From Plantactinospora endophytica (lineage in GTDB: Bacteria > Actinomycetota > Actinomycetes > Mycobacteriales > Micromonosporaceae), in contig NZ_BONW01000013.1 of assembly GCF_016862915.1 (NCBI RefSeq), positions 248,001 to 312,000 on the forward strand: a stretch of 64,000 nucleotides of DNA. Reading direction: 5' to 3'. Within the stretch, counting starts at the first letter, position 1. Every line of letters begins with the position of its first letter. A program made the translations under genes and the position numbers. The notes below the pieces were generated by a model, which saw only the letters and a program-made list of their open reading frames with translations, ran no database searches and had not been told where the DNA came from. Shown one piece after another: positions 17,081 through 25,825 of the stretch.

Positions 17081-19201
17081 ATGCGGTCAACATTCCGGAT
17101 AGGACTGTCGTTGCTGGTGGCGATGGCGGCGATGGTCGTCATCCCACCGGCACCGGTCGCCGCCGCGCCGGGCGACAACTACGTCGTCGACGACGCGTTG
17201 AGTGGAACCCGCACCCGCTGGTTCGACGAGGCACGCTTCGGCATGTTCATCCATTTCGGCCCGTACGCCGTCTACCAGGGCCAGTACGGGACGTGCCGCG
17301 AGGTCGAGTGGATCAAGCGGCAGTGCAACATCCCGTGGAGCGACTACGAGGCCAAGGCCGCCACCTTCAACCCCTCGTCGTTCAACGCGAACGCGATCGT
17401 GCAGATGGCCAAGCAGGCGGGCCAGAAGTACATCGTCATCACCTCCAAGCACCACGACGGGTTCGCCATGTGGCCCACCCGGGTCAACCGGTGGAACCTC
17501 CGGGACCACTCCGGCTTCTCCCGCGACCTGCTGCGCGAGCTGAAGGACGCCGCGACCGCCAACGGCATCAAGCTCGGGTTCTACTACTCGATCTGGGACT
17601 GGCACGACCCGGATTTCGTCGCGAACTTCCCGGCGTACGTCACCAAGATGAAGGCGCAGCTGCAGGAACTCGTGACCAACTACGATCCCGCGCTGCTCTG
17701 GTTCGACGGCGAGTGGGCCGAGACCAACCCCACCAACCCGTGGTCGGAACAGAACGGCGAGGATCTGGAGCGGTTCGTCCGCGCCATCTCACCCCAGGTC
17801 GTCACCAACAACCGGATCGGCAAGCGTCGCCTCGTCGACGGTGACTACGGCACCCCTGAGCAGGCTCTCGCCGGCTCCCCGCCCTCGGCGCAACTGCAGG
17901 AAACCTGCATGACCATCAACAACACCTGGGGGTACGCGGCCTGGGACACCAACTTCAAGTCACCGACCCAACTCGTGCGCGACCTGGCCCACCTCGCGAG
18001 CAACGGCGCCAACCTCCTGCTCAACATCGGCCCGATGCCCACCGGGGCGGTCTCGGCCGGACAGTCCGCCGCCCTCAACGGCGTCGGCACCTGGATGGCC
18101 ACCAACGGCGCGGCCATCACCGGCACCGGCTACACCGGCCTGGTCGGCCAGCCCACCTGGGGCAAGGTCACCCGCAAGGGCAACAAGCTCTACCTCGTGG
18201 TCAACAACTGGGCCACCACTCTGCACCTCAGCCAACGGTCGCCGTTCACGGTCACGGGCGCCCGGGTGCTCGGCAGCGCGTCACCGGTGAGTGTGCGCCG
18301 CGCCGGCGACGGCTACGACTTCCTGCCGAGCGGCGGCGCCACCAACGCCATCGCCACCGTCATCGAGGCCGACATCACCACCCCCGCACCGGCGGCGGTC
18401 GGCACCGGCTCCGGCCTCAAGGCGGAATACTGGAACAACACCACCTTCGCCGGTACGCCGACAGTCACCCGAACGGATCCGACCGTCAACTACGCCTGGC
18501 GTTTCAGCGGCTCTCCCGCCCCCTCGATCGGCACCGACAACTTCGCCAGCCGCTGGACCGGCTCGATCGAGCCCCGGTACTCCGAGAGGTACACCTTCAC
18601 GGCCGTATCGGACGACACGGTCCGGCTGTGGATCGACGGGCAACTCGTCATCGACAACGCCGTACCCCACGCACCGAGCGTCGACCAGGGCAGCGTCACA
18701 CTCACCGCCGGTCGTCACGACATCCGCCTGGAACAGACCGACCAGGGCGGCTCGGCATACATGAAGCTCATCTGGAGCAGCCCCAACACGCCCGCCCAGA
18801 TCGTGCCGCAGTCGCAGCTCTATCCGGCGGCCAGCACGGTACAGCGGTTCAACGACAACGTGGCGACGTACAGCACCGGCTGGGCGGTCAGCAGCAACCG
18901 GGGTTTCGGTGACTACAACGACGACGTGCACTACACGACCAGCAACGGCGCGTCGTTCACCTACACGTTCAACGGCACCGGCATCGACTACCTGTCGGAG
19001 CGCAACTCCGACCAGGGCGTGGTGGACATCTACCTGGACGGGGTCCTGCGAGCCACGGTGGACACCAGCAGCAGCACCCGCCTGACCCAACAGGTGATCT
19101 ACAGCGTCCGGGGACTACCGCAGGGCTCACACACCCTGCGCGGTGTCAAACGATCGGGCACGTACATGCTCGTAGACCGCTTCGACGTGGTCGCCCAGTA
19201 A
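17081..19201 (+). CDS. secreted GH29 alpha-L-fucosidase with PA14 and C-terminal accessory domain
   Basis: Secreted glycoside hydrolase of 706 residues releasing alpha-L-fucose from glycans. Signal peptide residues 1-33 (MRSTFRIGLSLLVAMAAM...PVAAA). The GH29 barrel (about 40-390) shows RFGMFIHFGPYAVYQG, YIVITSKHHDGFAMW, FYYSIWDWHDPDF and the nucleophile aspartate (D209) in LLWFDGEWAE. A PA14 domain follows at about 443-583 (GLKAEYWNNTTFAG, WTGSIEPRYSERYTF, DDTVRLWIDGQLVIDN), then a 120-residue beta-rich domain (GWAVSSNRGFGDYNDDVHYT, DIYLDGVLRATVD) probably binding carbohydrate. Start at 17081 with GGGGAGG upstream; an in-frame ATG at 17051 is less likely because the signal peptide begins at 17081. 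The downstream RpiR and aldo/keto reductase genes may be functionally linked. Confidence 0.93.
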   Translation: MRSTFRIGLSLLVAMAAMVVIPPAPVAAAPGDNYVVDDALSGTRTRWFDEARFGMFIHFGPYAVYQGQYGTCREVEWIKRQCNIPWSDYEAKAATFNPSSFNANAIVQMAKQAGQKYIVITSKHHDGFAMWPTRVNRWNLRDHSGFSRDLLRELKDAATANGIKLGFYYSIWDWHDPDFVANFPAYVTKMKAQLQELVTNYDPALLWFDGEWAETNPTNPWSEQNGEDLERFVRAISPQVVTNNRIGKRRLVDGDYGTPEQALAGSPPSAQLQETCMTINNTWGYAAWDTNFKSPTQLVRDLAHLASNGANLLLNIGPMPTGAVSAGQSAALNGVGTWMATNGAAITGTGYTGLVGQPTWGKVTRKGNKLYLVVNNWATTLHLSQRSPFTVTGARVLGSASPVSVRRAGDGYDFLPSGGATNAIATVIEADITTPAPAAVGTGSGLKAEYWNNTTFAGTPTVTRTDPTVNYAWRFSGSPAPSIGTDNFASRWTGSIEPRYSERYTFTAVSDDTVRLWIDGQLVIDNAVPHAPSVDQGSVTLTAGRHDIRLEQTDQGGSAYMKLIWSSPNTPAQIVPQSQLYPAASTVQRFNDNVATYSTGWAVSSNRGFGDYNDDVHYTTSNGASFTYTFNGTGIDYLSERNSDQGVVDIYLDGVLRATVDTSSSTRLTQQVIYSVRGLPQGSHTLRGVKRSGTYMLVDRFDVVAQ

Positions 19202-19449
19202 CGGAGGCAGTGCGGCGGGGTGCGAGCCCCGCCGCGATCTGCGCGGGTACCGCGACGCCGCCACGGGCGTACGTCCCGAGGTCAGGTCGATTGTTCCGGT
19301 CGCACCGCCGCAGGGCGCACGTCCCCGGCTCTGTGGTGGCGCGCCCAGCGGCGGCAGATACGGACGCTGCGGTCGGCCGATGTCCGGGAACGAGAAGAGG
19401 CGGCCGGACCCCAAGGTCCGGGCAGCCGTACCCGGACACCAACCCGCGT

Positions 19450-19493
19450 GGAATGAACTTCCCTGTTATGATCGTCTCGTGGAACAAACTTCC
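19450..19493 (+). promoter_or_regulatory. twin RpiR-type operator boxes flanking a leaderless promoter
   Basis: Two near-identical 13-bp boxes, GGAATGAACTTCC (19450-19462) and GGAACAAACTTCC (19481-19493), are 31 bp apart, about three helical turns. Between them lies TATGAT (19467-19472), a good -10, followed 6 nt later by the GTG start. Both boxes are GGAA-N5-TTCC inverted repeats, the type of site bound by MurR/RpiR regulators. Confidence 0.65.
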
Positions 19494-20330
19494 CCGGGGC
19501 GGCTTGCGGCGCGGATCAGGGCCCGGTTGCCGCAACTGCGCGAGGCCGAGGCGCGGGTCGCCCAAGTGCTGCTCGACCAGGGCGTCGAACTCGTGCACCT
19601 GAGCGTCAACGACGTCGCGGCACTTGCTGGCACTGCCCAGTCGACCGTGGTGCGCGCGTGCCAGCGGCTCGGCTTCCATGGCTATCAAGAGGTCAAGATC
19701 GATGCAGCCCGGGATCGTCCGAGCGGGCTTGAGCCGGTATCCGACCCCGGCGACGGTGTGGTCGGTGACGCCCTTACCCAGACCATCCGCGCCGCCATGG
19801 AGGCGTTGGCGGGATTGCCCGCGACCCTGGCCGTGGATGAGCTGCGCACTGCGGCGGAGCGCATCGACGCCGCATCCCGGATCCTCATCGCCGGCACCGG
19901 CCTGTCGGGGGCCACGGCGGTTGACGCGGCGTACCGGCTGCGGGCGCTCGGCCTGCCGGTCGACCTGCCGCCCGACCCGCTCACCGCCCAGCTCGCCGCC
20001 GATCTACTGCCCGAGCATGCCGTGTGCCTGGCCATCAGCCACAGCGGAGCGACCCGTTCCACCGTGGACACGGCCCGACGGGCCCGCGACCGGGGCGCGA
20101 CCGTCGTCGCCGTCACCAGCTATGCCCGGTCACCGCTGACCGAGGTAAGCGCCTGCGCCCTCGTTGCCGGAGGACAGGACCTCGTCTTCGGCCTCGAGGC
20201 CGTGGCGAGCCGGCTCGCCCACTTCACCGCCATCGACGCGCTCACCCTCGCCCTACGCGCGCTGCGCGGCCCGACGGCCGACCATGCGCTGTCCGTCTCC
20301 GCGGAAGTCACCGCCGCCCACAGCTACTGA
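19479..20330 (+). CDS. MurR/RpiR-family regulator with SIS domain
   Basis: A 283-residue cytoplasmic regulator. The N-terminal RpiR helix-turn-helix (1-80) includes LPQLREAEARVAQVLLDQG and VNDVAALAGTAQSTVVRACQ. The C-terminal SIS domain (about 115-265) has RILIAGTGLSGATAVDAAYR and CLAISHSGATRSTVDTARRA, which should bind a phosphorylated sugar as inducer. GTG 19479 was chosen because the -10 lies 6 nt upstream, giving a leaderless mRNA; the second operator box overlaps this start codon, so the protein probably represses itself. The adjoining fucosidase and aldo/keto reductase suggest a role in sugar or sugar-derivative use. Confidence 0.9.
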   Translation: MEQTSPGRLAARIRARLPQLREAEARVAQVLLDQGVELVHLSVNDVAALAGTAQSTVVRACQRLGFHGYQEVKIDAARDRPSGLEPVSDPGDGVVGDALTQTIRAAMEALAGLPATLAVDELRTAAERIDAASRILIAGTGLSGATAVDAAYRLRALGLPVDLPPDPLTAQLAADLLPEHAVCLAISHSGATRSTVDTARRARDRGATVVAVTSYARSPLTEVSACALVAGGQDLVFGLEAVASRLAHFTAIDALTLALRALRGPTADHALSVSAEVTAAHSY

Positions 20331-20356
20331 CCCGGTCACCAGAGGAGCACGAGAAG

Positions 20357-21229
20357 ATGTCCGACGAAACCTTCCAGCTCGGCGGAAACCTCCCGGTGCG
20401 CCGTCTCGGCTTCGGCTCCGGCCAGCTCGCTGGCCCCGGCTACTGGCAGGCCCGCCTCGACGCCGCACGCAGCACCGCCATCCTGCGCCGGGCCGTGGAG
20501 CGCGGGGTCACGCTCATCGACACCGCCGACAACTACGGACCCGACGTCGTCGAGGAACTGATCGCCGCGGCACTGCATCCATATCCCACCGGACTGGTCG
20601 TCGCCACCAAGGGCGGGGTGGTGCGTACGGGGCCGGACGTCTGGCATCACGCAGGACGTCCGGAACAGTTGCGGGCGCAGTGCGAGGCGAGCCTCCGCCG
20701 GCTCCAGGTCGACACGATCGACCTGTACCAGCTGCACCGCATCGATCCCGAGGTGCCATTGGCCGAGCAACTCGGTACGCTCGTCGAGCTTCAGCGAGCA
20801 GGCAAGATTCGGCACATCGGGGTCGACACGGTGACCGCCGACGAGCTCGAGTGTTGCCTCGCCGAGGCCACGATCGCGTCGGTGCAGAACCGGTACAACC
20901 TCGTCCACCGTGACTCTGAACGGGTACTGGCCATGTGCGAGGCGCGGAACATCGCGTTCCTGCCGTGGTTCCCGCTCGGCAAGGGAGTCCTGACAACCGG
21001 TGGCGAAGGCAGCCACTCGCGCACGATCGCCGAGATCGCACAGCGGTACGCCGCCACCATCAGCCAGATCGCCCTCGCTTGGCTGCTGCACCGCGCACCG
21101 GTTGTCCTCCCGACGCCGGGCACCGCGTCCCTCGCCCACCTGGACGAGAACCTCGACGCCGCCGACATCTCGCTCGATGCCGAAGACCTACGCCAACTCG
21201 ACGCGCTCGCCGCACCGGCGAGCGCATGA
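20357..21229 (+). CDS. aldo/keto reductase
   Basis: A 290-residue NADPH-dependent (beta/alpha)8 reductase. The catalytic tetrad is visible: D and Y in LIDTADNYGPDVVEE, K in VVATKGGVVR and H in DLYQLHRIDPEVPL. Cofactor-binding parts are FLPWFPLGKG and VVLPTPGTASLAHLDENLDA. AGAGGAG lies about 9 nt before the ATG. It starts 26 bp after the RpiR gene and is probably co-transcribed, so its expression may answer to the sugar-phosphate sensed by RpiR. Reduction of a sugar or aldehyde is the family role; the exact substrate is unknown. Confidence 0.92.
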   Translation: MSDETFQLGGNLPVRRLGFGSGQLAGPGYWQARLDAARSTAILRRAVERGVTLIDTADNYGPDVVEELIAAALHPYPTGLVVATKGGVVRTGPDVWHHAGRPEQLRAQCEASLRRLQVDTIDLYQLHRIDPEVPLAEQLGTLVELQRAGKIRHIGVDTVTADELECCLAEATIASVQNRYNLVHRDSERVLAMCEARNIAFLPWFPLGKGVLTTGGEGSHSRTIAEIAQRYAATISQIALAWLLHRAPVVLPTPGTASLAHLDENLDAADISLDAEDLRQLDALAAPASA

Positions 21230-21690
21230 GCCACCTGCTACCGCGACCGGTCCACGAGTCGCAAACGCAACCTGCGGTGGCACAACAACGCTTCCTGTCC
21301 CGCCGGTCGCGGCGTGGCAGCCTCGCAGGCGCACCCGAGCAGTATGCCGATGCCCGGGGACGGGCCGACCCGGGCACCGCCCCTCGATGTCGATGACACG
21401 CAGCCTGGCCGGCTCGGTCCGGGCGCCAACGCCGACGATCGCTCGCACGAACTGGTGGGTCTGGCGCAGTTGCTCGGCGAGTCGGGGACCCGGCGCAAGT
21501 TCCGTCGATCCGTCAGGCGCCCTATCGCCACAACTGGGTTAGCTCAGTGCGGTTGCAGGGGAGAATCTCCAGCCCGCCGCCTGCCGTGCCACGCCGGGGC
21601 GCAGCCGTCGTCGCGTGGCGGTGGCCGGCACGATCTGCCGACGGATGTGCGGCAGTTCGCCGCCTCGTTCGTGGTGGGGATCGGGGCTCG
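21230..21690. other. 460-bp region without a supported gene
   Basis: Short frames exist on both strands but none has a ribosome binding site, family motif or sensible neighbour spacing. It lies next to a decayed hydrolase gene and is probably degenerate sequence. Confidence 0.5.
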
Positions 21691-22340
21691 TCAGGGAGTC
21701 GCCCGCTCGCCGGTGGCCTGGGCTCTGATGAAGGCGGCGATCCGGTCGTTCAGTTCGTCGATCCGGTTGAAGCCGCCGTGGCTGCCGGGCACGATGGCGA
21801 CCTCCGCGTGTGGCATGAGGCTTCCCCGGGCGTGGGCCTCGGCCGGGGTGAGCATGGCACTACGCGCGCCGGCGACCAGTAGGACGGGCACGTCGATGGC
21901 GCGGGGTTGCTCGTCGGTGAGGACGCCGGGGAACTTCGGCTCCGCCCGGTAGCCGCGGGTACCGGCCCACATGAGCGTCATCAGGTCCGGTTCGAGCATG
22001 GCGGAGCTGTCCAGCCACCGGGCTAGGCGGCGGCGCAGCGGCATCGGGGCCAGGGTCGCCAGGCCGCTGATCGAGAGCCACCACCAGAAGCGGGCGTCGG
22101 CTTGGTGAGCCCGGCGGGGTCGAGCAGCGTGATGGAGGCGACCCGTTCAGATGCCCGGGTGGCCTGGTTCATGGCTATCCAGCCGCCGTACGAGAAGCCG
22201 ACGAGGTGCGCCGGGTGGTCGGTGAGCTGGGCGAGCACTTCGTCAAGCCAGGCGGCGCAGGCCGCCGGCGGGGTCATCAGGGCGCGCGGGACGCTGGGGT
22301 CGGCGTCGCCGGGCAGGTCGATTCCGACGGCCGGAGATGG
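21691..22340 (-). pseudogene. 5'-truncated and frameshifted alpha/beta hydrolase
   Basis: Two adjoining minus-strand frames together make most of an alpha/beta hydrolase. The upstream frame carries GIDLPGDADPSVPR, AAWLDEVLAQL, the nucleophile elbow HLVGFSYGGWIAMNQ and ITLLDPAGLTKP. The downstream frame continues with FWWWLSISGLATLAPMPLRR, IDVPVLLVAGARSAMLTPAE (acid region) and the catalytic histidine in VPGSHGGFNRIDELND. The shift falls near 22100, where one extra base would join the frames. The usual first 60 residues, with the oxyanion HG motif, are missing, and the beta-helix gene begins there in the other direction. It is almost certainly inactive unless the frameshift is a sequencing error. 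Confidence 0.7.
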
Positions 22341-22426
22341 GCGAACGGCGGGCTCGAACGGTTCCGTACAAAGTCGAACGTCGCCGTACGACGGGAAGTC
22401 GGAGCGGCGGAAGTAGGGTCCGGACC

Positions 22427-23524
22427 ATGACGTGGCTCAAGAAGCTGGTTCCTGCACTCTCGGTGATCTGCGTGGTATCGGTGGTATTGATGCTGGCTCC
22501 GTTCGGAGTGATGGCCCCGGCCCACGCCGAGCAGGTCACGATCGCCTGCGCCAACACCGTCTCGGACGACGAGAACCTGAACAGTGCGATCGCGGCGAGT
22601 TCACCCGGTGACGAGATCGTCATCGACGGGCCGTGTCTGATCGACGGCCGGATCAAACTGCTCGGCGAACGCAGCTACCGTGGTCTGTCCCGGGCCGGGA
22701 CGGTCATCCGGCAGGCGGACGGCGCGAACCTGCCGGCCATGCTCGCCTCGGATTCCTATCTGGACAACGATCCGTACACCGGGGCGCCCATCGCCGTCCG
22801 ATCCGTGTCCCTGGACGGCAACCGGGCCGGCAATCCGCGCGCCGGCGACGTACTCGTGGTCCGGTCCTGGCAGTCGGTGATCGAGGACGTGGAGATCCTG
22901 GGCGCGGCTCGACACGGGATCCGGTTGACCAATCTGTCCGCGGACGGCACCGCGCTGGTCAACACGCAGGTCAACGGCCGGATTGTCGGCAACCACATCG
23001 GCGAGTCGGGCGGCCGGGGCATTTTCGTCGAGGACACCGGCAATTCCGTGACCGACTGGCAACTGCTCGACAACTGGATCGCGGACTCTGGTGCGGACGG
23101 GATCGCCCTGGACAACACGGCCGGCTGGATGGTCCAGCGCAACCACGTCTACGGTACGAGTGGCGCGGCGATCGCCGCCCAGCGGCTGTTCGGCAGCACC
23201 GTGTCGGACAACTACATCGAAGACTTCGTGACCGTCGGGTTGCAGGTGTCCGTGCAGGGGGAGGCGGCGTCGACGATCGCGGGAAACCGGATCTTCCGGT
23301 TCAACGGCGGTGGTGGCACCTTCCTGGCACTGCGGGTCAACTACGGCACCGGCAACGCGACCGTGGTCGGCAACACGATCCGGGGCAACGGATCCGGTGT
23401 GGGTCTCGACTACCAACTCGCGTCGGGTACGACGCTGTCGGTCGCGTCCACCGGCAACCTGGTAACCGGGGTCACGACTCCACGACGGGCGGCAACCGGC
23501 GTCACCGTCACGGCGGGACTCTGA
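22427..23524 (+). CDS. secreted right-handed parallel beta-helix protein
   Basis: A 365-residue exported protein. The signal peptide runs MTWLKKLVPALSVICVVSVV to about APAHAEQ. The mature part has the short repeating strands of a parallel beta-helix: NTQVNGRIVGNHIGESGGRG, DWQLLDNWIADSGADGIALD, MVQRNHVYGTSGAAI, TVSDNYIEDFVTVGL and ATVVGNTIRGNGSGVG. Such folds occur in pectate lyases, epimerases and phage tailspikes; no obvious catalytic calcium-site cluster is recognisable, so a polysaccharide-active or surface role is only a guess. The ribosome binding site before the ATG at 22427 is weak. Confidence 0.85.
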   Translation: MTWLKKLVPALSVICVVSVVLMLAPFGVMAPAHAEQVTIACANTVSDDENLNSAIAASSPGDEIVIDGPCLIDGRIKLLGERSYRGLSRAGTVIRQADGANLPAMLASDSYLDNDPYTGAPIAVRSVSLDGNRAGNPRAGDVLVVRSWQSVIEDVEILGAARHGIRLTNLSADGTALVNTQVNGRIVGNHIGESGGRGIFVEDTGNSVTDWQLLDNWIADSGADGIALDNTAGWMVQRNHVYGTSGAAIAAQRLFGSTVSDNYIEDFVTVGLQVSVQGEAASTIAGNRIFRFNGGGGTFLALRVNYGTGNATVVGNTIRGNGSGVGLDYQLASGTTLSVASTGNLVTGVTTPRRAATGVTVTAGL

Positions 23525-23568
23525 CACCGTGGCACCAACCACCTGGGCAGGTACGCCAGCGGGGCCGC

Positions 23569-24675
23569 TCAGGCAGGTGGTAACAGGTCGACGAGGAACT
23601 CCTGGTCCGGCCCCGTGGTGCAGCGCCCCTGAAGCACGCCCGTACCCGGCTTGGCGGCCTGGTCCCGCAGGCCCATGCATCCGTCGGTGTACGCCGGCCT
23701 CAGCCGGAAGCGGTTGGTCGCCCCGACCGGTTCGAACCGGAACAACTGCTGCGAGCGGGACTCGTCGCAGTCGTTCCACGGCTCTAGCGAGTCTCTGGCA
23801 ACCCCGTCGGTCAGCAACGTCAGACAGCCGATGCCCTCGGTCGGGTGATGCCACTCGATGAAGACGTGCCTGTCGTCGACCGGCTCGAGGAAGGTCCGGG
23901 GCGGCGCCTGCACGGTGCAGGCACGTAGCGTGGCGAGCGGTTCTGCGTAGTCGACCCGCTCGTCGCGTCCCGCGCTGACGCACAGCTCCGGTGCGTGTGC
24001 CGGACGGATCTGCGCGAAACTGCCGGCGTCGCCGAGGAGCAGACCCGCGTCGCTGGCCGTACCGTCCGGCGACGGACTGGCCGCCCGCCCGCCGCCACCG
24101 ATCCTCTCCCACAGCAGGTATCCGCCGACGGCCAGCAGCAGCGCGACGACGGCGCCGGCCAGCAACGGGAACGGCTGCCAGAGCCGCCGGATCACGTTCG
24201 GCGGCGGGAAAGACCGGCCCGGTCGCTGGTCCGGGGCGCCCGATTCCAACGGCGGTTGCGCCCTGCCGGGCGGCGAACCGACATCTGCGGGCACCGACGG
24301 CCCGCCAGACGTCTCCGCCGCCACGGATGTCTCCGCCAACTCCCCGATACGCAGGTTCGTGGTGTGCATCGCGATCTTCCTGCGGGCGGTGACCCAGCGC
24401 TGTACATCGGCCTCACCGAGACCACATGCCTTGGTCAGCGCCGCGACGAGTTCCTCGCGGGGGAGCGTGGACCGGCCCAGGGCGGTGGCGATGGTGCTGC
24501 TGGGCAACACGTCGCCGGCTGCCGCCGCCTTGGCCTCCAACTGGCGGTACGTCAGCCCGGACCACAACCGCAGCCGGCGCAGCGCGTCGAGAAGCTCGGC
24601 GGCTACCTGGGCCTCCTCGGGGCGAGGAGGATCTCCCGCAGGATCGGGTCGGGTCCCGGGCGCTGATGCATCCAC
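23569..24675 (-). CDS. membrane-spanning HTH protein with external ricin-like domain
   Basis: A 368-residue protein with an unusual topology. An N-terminal XRE-like helix-turn-helix (about 10-105; AELLDALRRLRLWSGLTYRQ, STIATALGRSTLPREELVAA) is followed by a proline-rich linker, one membrane helix (PFPLLAGAVVALLLAVGGYL, about residues 185-205), and an extracytoplasmic C-terminal part resembling a ricin-B lectin (CVSAG, WNDCDESRSQQLFRFEPV, CMGLRDQAAKPGTGVLQGRC). GTG at 24675 is the likely start, with the first recognisable family residues VDASAPGTRPDP. Proteins of this design are frequent in Micromonosporaceae; their ligands and targets are unknown. It may couple outside carbohydrate sensing to DNA or protein contacts inside (inference). 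Confidence 0.75.
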   Translation of the reverse strand: MDASAPGTRPDPAGDPPRPEEAQVAAELLDALRRLRLWSGLTYRQLEAKAAAAGDVLPSSTIATALGRSTLPREELVAALTKACGLGEADVQRWVTARRKIAMHTTNLRIGELAETSVAAETSGGPSVPADVGSPPGRAQPPLESGAPDQRPGRSFPPPNVIRRLWQPFPLLAGAVVALLLAVGGYLLWERIGGGGRAASPSPDGTASDAGLLLGDAGSFAQIRPAHAPELCVSAGRDERVDYAEPLATLRACTVQAPPRTFLEPVDDRHVFIEWHHPTEGIGCLTLLTDGVARDSLEPWNDCDESRSQQLFRFEPVGATNRFRLRPAYTDGCMGLRDQAAKPGTGVLQGRCTTGPDQEFLVDLLPPA

Positions 24676-24983
24676 GGCACAAGCATGCCCGTGCCGCGCC
24701 AACGTCGCGAAATTGGTCGTGCACGCCGACGACCGACGGTGTGTCAGCACGCGGCACGGCCGCCGCGAGCAGCCCTGCCCGATCCGGCGCCCCACCCGTC
24801 GACCGGCATCTGGCATGTGTATGCCGAACAATCCGGACTTCGGTGCGGGTCGACTCCATGGCCCCGCCCGCAGCGGTGTTCGGATCGGTTCGGCATTGTT
24901 CGGTGTGGCAGGTACGGGGCCTGCGAACGCCGTGGACGGACTAGTCTCTGCGGCGCACGTCGGTCCTGCCGGAGGAGGGTCGG

Positions 24984-25784
24984 ATGGGGTACGTGACGTC
25001 GAGGGACGGCACAGCGATCGCGTACGAGCGGACGGGTAGTGGACCGGCGGTGGTGCTGGTCGGTGGTGGCCTTGACGACGGTGCGGAGAACGCGCCGCTG
25101 GCTTCGGAGTTGGCCGGACGGTTCACGGTCTACAACTACGCCCGCCGTGGACGGGGCGGCAGCGGCGACACCGCGCCCTACGCCGTGGAACGCGAGATCG
25201 AGGACCTGGCCGCGCTGATCGCCGAGGCAGGCGGATCGGCGCACGTGTTCGGTGCCTCGTCGGGTGGTGCGCTCGTGTTCGAGGCTGCCCCGGCGGGGCT
25301 GCCGATCGACCGCATCGCGGTGTACGAGGTGCCGTACATGACGGACGAGGGGATGGCCTGGCATTACGCGCGGTACGTGCAGGAGCTTGGGCGGGTGCTG
25401 GCCGCCGGCCGGCGGGGTGACGCGGTGGAACTGTTCATGCGGCTTGCCGGCGCATCCGAGGAGGACATCGCGGGAGCGCGGAGATCGCCGGTGTGGGCCG
25501 GTCTGGAGGCCCTCGCACCCACCCTCGCCTACGACGCGGCCTGCCTCGGTGACGGGCGGCCACCGACAGCCCGGCTGGCCGGGATCACCCAACCGACGCT
25601 TGTGGCCACCGGCGGATCGTCGGACCCGCATACCGGTGGACTTCAGCCGGGCTTCTTCGACGATGCCGCGGACGCGATAGCCGCGAGCATCCCGAAGGCG
25701 GAACGGCGGCTCCTCGACGGCCAGACCCACGTCGCCGACCCGGCGGTACTCGCCTCGGTGCTCGGGCGGTTCTTCGCCCGATGA
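24984..25784 (+). CDS. alpha/beta-fold hydrolase
   Basis: A 266-residue soluble alpha/beta hydrolase. The oxyanion-hole loop VVLVGGGLDDGAEN is unusual (GGG instead of HGG). The nucleophile elbow is HVFGASSGGALVFEAA, the acid lies in LVATGGSSDPH and the catalytic histidine in LLDGQTHVADPAVL. GGAGGAGGG lies about 5 nt upstream of the ATG. Family members hydrolyse esters, lactones or other small substrates. Convergent with the SDR gene, with a strong terminator between. Confidence 0.9.
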   Translation: MGYVTSRDGTAIAYERTGSGPAVVLVGGGLDDGAENAPLASELAGRFTVYNYARRGRGGSGDTAPYAVEREIEDLAALIAEAGGSAHVFGASSGGALVFEAAPAGLPIDRIAVYEVPYMTDEGMAWHYARYVQELGRVLAAGRRGDAVELFMRLAGASEEDIAGARRSPVWAGLEALAPTLAYDAACLGDGRPPTARLAGITQPTLVATGGSSDPHTGGLQPGFFDDAADAIAASIPKAERRLLDGQTHVADPAVLASVLGRFFAR

Positions 25785-25786
25785 CT

Positions 25787-25812
25787 GCCGGGCCCACCGT
25801 CCCGGGCCCGGC
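25787..25812. terminator. bidirectional hairpin between hydrolase and SDR genes
   Basis: Perfect 9-bp arms GCCGGGCCC and GGGCCCGGC with an 8-nt loop, exactly between two facing stop codons. Confidence 0.7.
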
Positions 25813-25825
25813 GCGCTCCGATGCT

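Noticed and set aside
21230-21690. Several short frames between the aldo/keto reductase and the broken hydrolase
   Set aside because: No ribosome binding site, no motif and inconsistent composition on either strand.
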